Positions 5,743-10,609 of a stretch of DNA of 10,609 nucleotides are shown here, piece after piece. Every line of letters starts with the position of its first letter. Positions within the stretch are counted from its first letter, which is position 1. Source of the DNA: Firmicutes bacterium UBA5493 (lineage in GTDB: Bacteria; Bacillota; Limnochordia; Darwinibacteriales; Darwinibacteriaceae); the NCBI GenBank assembly GCA_002424045.1, contig DIPH01000010.1, positions 1-10,609 of the forward strand. The letters run 5' to 3'. The translations under genes were made by a program, and so were the position numbers. The notes beneath the pieces were generated by a model. That model made no database searches, was not told the DNA's origin, and worked only from the letters and a program-made list of their open reading frames with translations.

Positions 5743-7104
5743 ATGCGTAGTTACCGAGGTAGCCTAACAGAATTATTAGAAGAATGGAAGTTGACGGACA
5801 ACCCCTTTTGGGCAGATTACCAAATCCTGGGCCCAATGTTTTCCGCACTACGCATCTTTTTAGGTATGGACGATGTACTTCCTGTAATAGTAGGCTCGAA
5901 AGGCTGTGCCATCCATCTTCGGTTCTCACTTATAGCCTGGGGTGAAGAGGACTTTGACTTGGGAAAAAGGCCAATTTCGGTTTTGGAGTATCCCCTGGAT
6001 AAGATCGTGGTTGGAGATTATCAGATTACTACTGCCTGGATTGAGAAAATGAAGAAACTGGTCGAAATCCGCAAGCCCAGGTTGATAGTCCTCATGCCAA
6101 CCGATCCCTTAACACTAAGTGGTACAGATATGGCTGGTATTGCCAACGAAGTCAACACCTCTTTGGAGGTGGAAACGACATTTTTGAGTATCTCCGCAAT
6201 CTCAGGTGCCAATCAGTGGGTTGGGTATGATGCCGCCTTACGGGCACTCTATCAGCCTCTCATGGGTAAGAAATATGCTAAACGAAATGCTGTAAATCTA
6301 GTTGGCTGGATGTGGCCTTCGCGGCGGCGCACCCATGAAATTGGGGCCTGTATAGATATGCTTAAGACGTTAGGTATTGAAGTTGCTTCCATAATCTCAG
6401 GCGGCAGTAGCCTGAAAGATATTGAAAATAGCATGGAGGCCAAAGCTAACGCCATGGTTTGTGCGGCTTTAGCAGGCGACCTTCTGCATGAGTTAGAAGA
6501 ACATGGGATGAAGTTAGCTGGGCGTCGCTCCCCCTATGGGTTTAGCGGTACAACAGAATGGCTTGAAGATATTGGCCAGGCTCTTGATATGGATATCAAA
6601 GATCAGATTCGGCAGCTAGCGTTACTTTATGAGTCCCAATTCCAAGCTAATAAAGAAATTCTTCGTGGCAAAAAGGTGTTTGTCAGTGGCGGACCGGGGC
6701 GTCTGATTGGCTTGCTCCATACAATGCTGGATTACGAGGTTGATATTCAAGCAGCCGCGCTTTTCTGGCCGCACCCCTGGTCACATCAGGATTTGCTGCA
6801 TATGTTTGAGGAGCACGACCTCAAGCTCAAGGAGTTTATTGTCAGCCCTAGTCTTTACGACCTGGAGGAAATAGCTGGCAAGTATGAGATTGATGTTTGG
6901 ATGGGTGGTTATCAGGAACAACATACCTGTAAAGCCCATGGTATTCCATTTGTGCCAATTACGGTCTACACTGTGCCCCATGTGGGTTTTGAAGGAGCAG
7001 TCAATTTAGGGAATAAGCTGATTATGGCTCTAAATGGCTATAGTTTCACAGAAGATGTATTCAACGCGAAGGAGATTGAACCATGCATTCATCGTCAACA
7101 ATGA
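5743..7104 (+). CDS. Nitrogenase component 1-like protein, D-type subunit
   Basis: This 453-residue subunit is predicted to form a heterotetramer with the next gene product and accept electrons from the NifH-like protein. Component 1 features, aligned by eye: LPVIVGSKGC with Cys55 at the GPxGC cysteine; MPTDPLTLSGTDM (118-130) at the NifD ECPIGLIGDD position, with Thr120 replacing the cysteine; no cysteine at the first P-cluster position; KANAMVC with Cys240 matching NifD Cys275, the FeMo-cofactor ligand; and MGGYQEQHTCKAHGIPF (387-403), as in NifD, followed by Thr407 where NifD has the cofactor histidine. PHVGFEGA matches the NifD GPYHGFDGF end. It is shorter than NifD (about 480-490) and lacks most P-cluster ligands, so it is not true nitrogenase. 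Translation starts at an ATG behind AAAGGA, coupled to the isomerase stop. Assignment as D rather than K rests on Cys240 and is tentative. Confidence 0.85.
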   Translation: MRSYRGSLTELLEEWKLTDNPFWADYQILGPMFSALRIFLGMDDVLPVIVGSKGCAIHLRFSLIAWGEEDFDLGKRPISVLEYPLDKIVVGDYQITTAWIEKMKKLVEIRKPRLIVLMPTDPLTLSGTDMAGIANEVNTSLEVETTFLSISAISGANQWVGYDAALRALYQPLMGKKYAKRNAVNLVGWMWPSRRRTHEIGACIDMLKTLGIEVASIISGGSSLKDIENSMEAKANAMVCAALAGDLLHELEEHGMKLAGRRSPYGFSGTTEWLEDIGQALDMDIKDQIRQLALLYESQFQANKEILRGKKVFVSGGPGRLIGLLHTMLDYEVDIQAAALFWPHPWSHQDLLHMFEEHDLKLKEFIVSPSLYDLEEIAGKYEIDVWMGGYQEQHTCKAHGIPFVPITVYTVPHVGFEGAVNLGNKLIMALNGYSFTEDVFNAKEIEPCIHRQQ

Positions 7105-8285
7105 GGTTTCAAGGACGTCTCGAGCCTTTTAAGGGTTGCGGAATTTTAGGCGGCCTACAAGGCACTATCGGAATTAAAGGCGCTTTGCCGATTATCCACG
7201 GACCGGTCAGCTGTTCGGCCGGTTACAGAATGGTACCACTTTTTGCCGATAGAGAGCCCCTAGTGCCCACTACTGCTTTAACAGATCCTGACCTTATCAT
7301 GGGTAGCCAAAAACGCCTCCTTCATTCTTTGGACAAGGCCTGGGAGATCTATCGGCCAACATTGATTACAGTCATTACTACCTGTGCGGTTAGCATCAGC
7401 GGTGAGGACTTTCAGGCAATTGCCAGGGAATTTACGCAACAAACTGGCTGCCCGGTTCTAATTATTGACGGGAGTGGTATTGCCGGAGAAGAGTCCCATG
7501 GCTACAAAAGCATGTATTATGAAGTGCGCAAATTACTTGAATCCAAGGACGACGCGATCCTGCCCGAAAAGGTCTGCCTGGACGGTTTAAGTCTAACTGA
7601 TTTCGCGGTGGAAAACATGCATCACCAGATAAGCTCCCTGTTAAAGGAGAACCTAGGTCTAAGTTGCGGCCCGTCACTCTTTTTGGATTTTGATCTCACC
7701 AGGGATCGCGTGGCTTACAATCAGTCTCGATCCCTACTTTTGGGTCACTTATGGACTGAAGGACACAATTGGCAGCCAGCCCCCTATGGGATCGCGGGCA
7801 CTTTTGTCTGGTTGAAATGGGTTTGTCAAGAGCTTGGGCTGGCATTGCCTCAAAGGGCTGAAGGATTGTACATGGCTGCCCGGCGTATTCTGGCACGCTA
7901 CGACTTACTAAAGATCACAAAGAATCTACGGGTAGCTATTGAAGCAGATGGCTGGTTGGGGATTGGCCTTAGTCGCTTCTTCGAACAAGAACTGAGTGTT
8001 CCCGTTATGCTCAGTACCGATCAAGCAGGGTATGCATATCACAAGGAAGACCCATTTGCCCATGCTTGTTATGAAGATGTAGGTGGCTCTGAACTCTTTC
8101 TATTCTGCGAAGATTTCCAGGCAAATCTTGTCTTTGGTTCTTCTAATGTCCGCAGTGATCAATGGGATTACATTCCTTTCACCCCACCTATTTGGCACGG
8201 AAAAGAAGAAAGGCATTCGTTTATGGGTTATGAAGGTGCATTTGAACTTTTAGATTTATTGAGCAGAAGACTTGATCACAATTGA
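7083..8285 (+). CDS. Nitrogenase component 1-like protein, K-type subunit
   Basis: This 400-residue partner of the preceding subunit carries three cysteines at the P-cluster positions: Cys19 in FKGCGILGGLQG, Cys44 in HGPVSCSAGYR, and Cys101 in VITTCAVSISGEDF, the last matching the TTC..IGDD motif of NifK. The TDPDLIMG segment (67-74), IPFTPPI and the C-terminal MGYEGAFELLDLL also match NifK-like proteins. With Cys55 of the D-like subunit this gives four ligands, as expected for one [4Fe-4S] cluster at the subunit interface. The ATG at 7083 has AAGGAG eight bases upstream and overlaps the preceding gene by 22 bases. An in-frame ATG at 7101 forming ATGA with the upstream stop is an alternative start without a clear ribosome site. 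It is much shorter than NifK (about 510-520). Chlorophyll-pathway homologues are possible by fold, but no such pathway genes are near. Confidence 0.86.
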   Translation: MHSSSTMRFQGRLEPFKGCGILGGLQGTIGIKGALPIIHGPVSCSAGYRMVPLFADREPLVPTTALTDPDLIMGSQKRLLHSLDKAWEIYRPTLITVITTCAVSISGEDFQAIAREFTQQTGCPVLIIDGSGIAGEESHGYKSMYYEVRKLLESKDDAILPEKVCLDGLSLTDFAVENMHHQISSLLKENLGLSCGPSLFLDFDLTRDRVAYNQSRSLLLGHLWTEGHNWQPAPYGIAGTFVWLKWVCQELGLALPQRAEGLYMAARRILARYDLLKITKNLRVAIEADGWLGIGLSRFFEQELSVPVMLSTDQAGYAYHKEDPFAHACYEDVGGSELFLFCEDFQANLVFGSSNVRSDQWDYIPFTPPIWHGKEERHSFMGYEGAFELLDLLSRRLDHN

Positions 8286-8324
8286 TTGCGATACGCTAGG
8301 TCTTCTAGAGAGCAGGTGAGATAG

Positions 8325-9113
8325 ATGAGAAAGCTTGCATTATACGGTAAGGGTGGAATTGGCAAATCAACTACGGCAGTAAATCTCGCATTAACCTTTG
8401 CTAATCTCGGTTATAAGGTGGGCCTGATAGGCTGCGATCCAAAACATGATACTTGCCGTTTGTTACTATCGAAAAGATTGCCGACCTTAATGGAAAAACT
8501 CACCCTTCTACAAGCAGGGGAACTTAGCTTAAATGACATTATAGGACGAAAAGGTAATATCAGTTGTGTAGAGTTAGGAGGCCCTAAACCGGGAGTAGGT
8601 TGTGCCGGAAGGGGCATCATTCTTGGCCTGGAGTATCTGGATCGCCATGATTTTTTTAAAGACCTGGAAATAACCATCTATGATATTCTCGGTGATGTGG
8701 TTTGTGGAGGGTTTGCAGCCCCAATTACCCGGGGCTATGTGGAGGATGTATACGTTGTGACATCAGGGGAGCAAGCGGCTCTTTTTGCGGCAAATAATAT
8801 TCTAAATGGCATGATTACAGTCAAAGGGAAGGTTCGGGGTCTCGTTTTTAACGAGCGCGGGTTTGAGTCTGAAAATAGAGTGCTAGAAAAGTTTTCTTCG
8901 GTTGTCAGTGTCCCCATAATTGGCGAGATCTCGTATTCTCCGAATATTCCCAGATGGGAGTTGAAAGGGATGCCAGTTGTGGAGGCCATACCAGACGGAA
9001 TAGAAGCACAGCAATTTCAGGCACTTTCCAGGCACATGCTGGACCGAACGGGAGAAGTTAATCCCACACCAATGAGTGATGACGATATATTAGAGGGGGT
9101 ATTTGATGATTAA
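8325..9113 (+). CDS. NifH-like nitrogenase reductase (Fe protein) family ATPase
   Basis: This 262-residue homodimeric ATPase is predicted to pass electrons from a [4Fe-4S] cluster to the D/K-like component on ATP hydrolysis. All hallmarks are present: P-loop GKGGIGKST (8-16), switch motif CDPKHDTCR (37-45), and the two cluster cysteines Cys93 in PGVGCAGRG and Cys127 in GDVVCGGFA. The arginine after Cys93 matches NifH Arg100, the ADP-ribosylation site in some nitrogenases. Length is slightly under NifH (about 275-295), and the C-terminus is acidic. AGGTGA precedes the ATG by five bases. It follows the K-like gene by 39 bases and overlaps the NifB-like gene. BchL, CfbC and MarH belong to the same superfamily; which one is closest cannot be settled by eye. 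Confidence 0.93.
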   Translation: MRKLALYGKGGIGKSTTAVNLALTFANLGYKVGLIGCDPKHDTCRLLLSKRLPTLMEKLTLLQAGELSLNDIIGRKGNISCVELGGPKPGVGCAGRGIILGLEYLDRHDFFKDLEITIYDILGDVVCGGFAAPITRGYVEDVYVVTSGEQAALFAANNILNGMITVKGKVRGLVFNERGFESENRVLEKFSSVVSVPIIGEISYSPNIPRWELKGMPVVEAIPDGIEAQQFQALSRHMLDRTGEVNPTPMSDDDILEGVFDD

Positions 9114-9906
9114 GCATCCTTGTTATACCGGGGGGCAAGGCCATAATATTGCACGAATCCATCTGCCGATTGCTAAAAAATGCAATTTGGGTTGCGCATT
9201 TTGCGAGCTGCGGGACAATGCCCAACCGGAGACTTTGTCAACTGAAGAGGCAATTGCTGCACTAGAGTACCATAAGGAACACTTAGAGAATCTCAAGATC
9301 GTGGGCATCGCAGGCCCCGGGGAACCATTGGTTAATTCATCAACCTTTCAAATGCTAGAATATGTACAGCGAAATCACCCCGATTTATCTACTTGTCTTT
9401 GCACTAACGGTGTTGAGGTACTTAACAAGCTTGCTGATATTGAGCGCGTTTGCGATTATTTTACCGTGACCGTAAACGCCCTCAGTGTTGAGGTGGCCAA
9501 AGAGCTCTACTGTTATGTAAAAGTTGATGGATCGGTTTCAAGGGAGGATAATGCTTACTCAAAATATCTTGATCTGGTGTGGTCAGGGATCGAAGAACTC
9601 GGTAAACTGAAGAGCCTCAAAGGCTTCAAGATTAATACCATATTAGTGCCGGGTGTTAATGATCATGAGATTGAGAGTATAGCTAAAAAGGCCGCAAAGC
9701 TTGGGGTCATGGAGCTAAATATAAAGTCATTTATGCCAAGGGGATTACTCAAGGATCAAAAGGCGCCAACAAGGCTGCAAATGCAACATGCTATTGCGCG
9801 GGCCGAAAAATGGATACCCGTCTTTAAACATTGTAAGAATTGTAGACCTGATGCTTGTGGGGTACCTGGGAGAGACCTGTACTTGCTCACTGGTCAATGT
9901 GGTTAA
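9106..9906 (+). CDS. NifB-like radical SAM cofactor-maturation protein
   Basis: This 266-residue radical SAM enzyme is homologous to NifB, which fuses two [4Fe-4S] clusters and inserts carbide to make NifB-co. Visible features: HPC near the N-terminus (Cys6), RIHLPIAKKCNLGCAFC with the SAM-cluster cysteines 26, 30 and 33, GIAGPGEPL (67-75) for SAM binding, CTNG, VTVNA (121-125), NTILVPGVNDHEI, and a C-terminal CKNCRPDACG (Cys243, Cys246, Cys251). HPC and the C-terminal CxxC-RxDA are the motifs NifB uses for the extra K-cluster ligands, so cofactor building looks intact. There is no NifX-like C-terminal domain, so it is the compact form. The ATG at 9106 is favoured over TTG at 9103 because AGAGGGGG gives better spacing. 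It overlaps the nifH-like gene by 8 bases, so the two are translated together. Confidence 0.9.
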   Translation: MIKHPCYTGGQGHNIARIHLPIAKKCNLGCAFCELRDNAQPETLSTEEAIAALEYHKEHLENLKIVGIAGPGEPLVNSSTFQMLEYVQRNHPDLSTCLCTNGVEVLNKLADIERVCDYFTVTVNALSVEVAKELYCYVKVDGSVSREDNAYSKYLDLVWSGIEELGKLKSLKGFKINTILVPGVNDHEIESIAKKAAKLGVMELNIKSFMPRGLLKDQKAPTRLQMQHAIARAEKWIPVFKHCKNCRPDACGVPGRDLYLLTGQCG

Positions 9907-9930
9907 TAATGTGGTGAAAGGGGATGAAGG

Positions 9931-10524
9931 ATGAAATCACGCATTATTGGTGTTGACATAGATGGTGTAATCTCTTTTGAAGGGGATTCACCAGAGAACA
10001 ATATTTGGCATAATGCTTTGTGCGATTTTCTTGGAGAGAACGTTGCAAGGAACAATAAAACTTATGATATGTCTGAGGCCTATGGGCTTTCTGAGGAAGT
10101 GCTTTCGTGTTTTTTGGAAGAGAAGCTACCATATATTTATGAACACGTAGAACCACAGCCCTATGTGCGGGAAACATTGCAGCGATTAATAGAGTCGGGA
10201 TTTGAAATTGTCCTAATTACTGCACGGGATGAAAAATATCGGCAGATGACCACGGAATGGTTAGCAAAGCATAAAATTCCCTATTCGGATCTAATTCATG
10301 AGGTGGACAAGCCTCCTGTCGCCAAGAACAAAGATGTGGAATTGTTTGTCGAGGATTATGCAGAAAACGCGATCTCTTTAATTGAAAGCAATATTCCGGT
10401 GGTTTTAATAAATAGTTATCATAATCAGTGGGTTGAAGCTCGGAGCGGATTGTATCGGGCAGACAACTGGTTGGATGTAGAGTTGATTATTGAGGAGAAT
10501 TTTGGCAAGGAGGTTTCGCCATGA
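9931..10524 (+). CDS. HAD superfamily 5'-nucleotidase-like (NT5C-type) phosphatase
   Basis: This 197-residue soluble HAD-type hydrolase most resembles the 5'(3')-deoxyribonucleotidase/NT5C group. Motif I is DIDGVI, with nucleophile Asp9 and acid/base Asp11. Motif II is LITAR, with Thr97. Lys132 or Lys134 may serve as the motif III lysine, and FVEDYAENA (Glu141, Asp142) is motif IV. The helical cap between residues 25 and 75 includes YDMSEAYGLS, typical of this group. The start at 9931 has AAAGGGG seven bases upstream. Its last codon and stop overlap the next start as ATGA, and the next gene looks like a nucleoside phosphorylase, so a nucleotide-to-nucleoside-to-base route is plausible. Whether it serves the nitrogenase-like system or merely follows it is unknown. 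Confidence 0.8.
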   Translation: MKSRIIGVDIDGVISFEGDSPENNIWHNALCDFLGENVARNNKTYDMSEAYGLSEEVLSCFLEEKLPYIYEHVEPQPYVRETLQRLIESGFEIVLITARDEKYRQMTTEWLAKHKIPYSDLIHEVDKPPVAKNKDVELFVEDYAENAISLIESNIPVVLINSYHNQWVEARSGLYRADNWLDVELIIEENFGKEVSP

Positions 10525-10609
10525 CCTTAGAAGTAGGTGGATTGCAATATCACATTAGGTTGAAAAAAGGCGATGTGGGTAGATATGTATAATGGACCCA
10601 GCAAGTGAG
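10521..10609 (+). CDS. Start of a uridine phosphorylase-like gene (3' truncated, frame broken near the edge)
   Basis: The ATG overlaps the upstream stop (ATGA), with AAGGAGG at 10507-10513. The first 23 residues end in QYHIRLKKGDVGRYV, which is the N-terminal signature of uridine phosphorylases, where PGDP normally follows within a few residues. Instead the frame hits TAA at 10590-10592. The last bases in another frame read IMDPASE, resembling a damaged form of the expected segment. Small deletions at a contig end, or a real frameshift, would explain this. The enzyme would split nucleosides with phosphate into base and (deoxy)ribose 1-phosphate. Confidence 0.6.

Noticed and set aside
7101..7103. 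ATG at 7101 (ATGA with the upstream stop) as the K-like start
   Set aside because: It is kept only as an alternative: 7083 has AAGGAG at eight bases, while 7101 has no clear ribosome site.
5743..8285. True molybdenum, vanadium or iron-only nitrogenase
   Set aside because: Both subunits are shorter than NifD/NifK, two of the three P-cluster cysteines are missing in the D-like subunit, the cofactor histidine is absent by eye, and no nifE, nifN or metal genes are present.
5743..9113. Chlorophyll (BchLNB/BchXYZ) or F430 (CfbCD) enzyme
   Set aside because: The cluster ligand layout is similar, but there are no tetrapyrrole genes, CfbD is a single component 1 gene, and a NifB-like gene is not expected for these systems.

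Overview
The window looks like an accessory locus from an anaerobic, moderate-GC Firmicute/Clostridia-type bacterium. The reasons are strong AGGAGG-type ribosome sites, several TTG starts, tightly packed co-directional genes and a HutC-type GntR regulator. The substrate-binding protein has a plain Sec signal without a lipobox cysteine, which would suit a diderm Firmicute, but I cannot place the organism more closely. The sequence appears to stop near a contig edge, because the last gene is cut and its frame breaks about 20 bases before the end.

Layout, all on the + strand: a possible tail of an upstream gene (1-90); a stretch with no confident gene (91-343); a GntR/HutC regulator (424-1185) with its own promoter and palindromic operator; a 266-base leader with a near-identical second operator; then one long probable operon. 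That operon holds a family 5 substrate-binding protein, two DppB/DppC-type permeases (no ATPase genes seen), a xylose-isomerase-like TIM-barrel isomerase/epimerase, two nitrogenase component 1-like subunits, a NifH-like Fe protein, a NifB-like radical SAM protein, a HAD-type 5'-nucleotidase and the start of a uridine-phosphorylase-like gene.

The core (5743-9906) is a nitrogenase-like system that is not ordinary nitrogenase. The Fe protein keeps all hallmark residues. The K-like subunit carries three cluster cysteines. The D-like subunit has one cysteine at the position where BchB of dark-operative protochlorophyllide reductase has its aspartate ligand, so a single 4-ligand [4Fe-4S] relay is predicted rather than an 8Fe P-cluster. 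The D-like subunit also keeps a cysteine that aligns by eye with NifD Cys275, the FeMo-cofactor ligand, but not the matching histidine. With a NifB-like maturase in the same operon, this points to an enzyme carrying a NifB-derived iron-sulfur-carbide cofactor, built without NifE/NifN in this window.

Working model (inference): the regulator senses a small organic ligand, the transporter imports a substrate, and the isomerase and/or the nitrogenase-like reductase convert it. The substrate is unknown. The composition is closest to the methylthio-alkane reductase (Mar) type of nitrogenase-like cluster, but the uptake, epimerase and nucleotide-salvage neighbours and the cluster ligand pattern suggest a different reaction.
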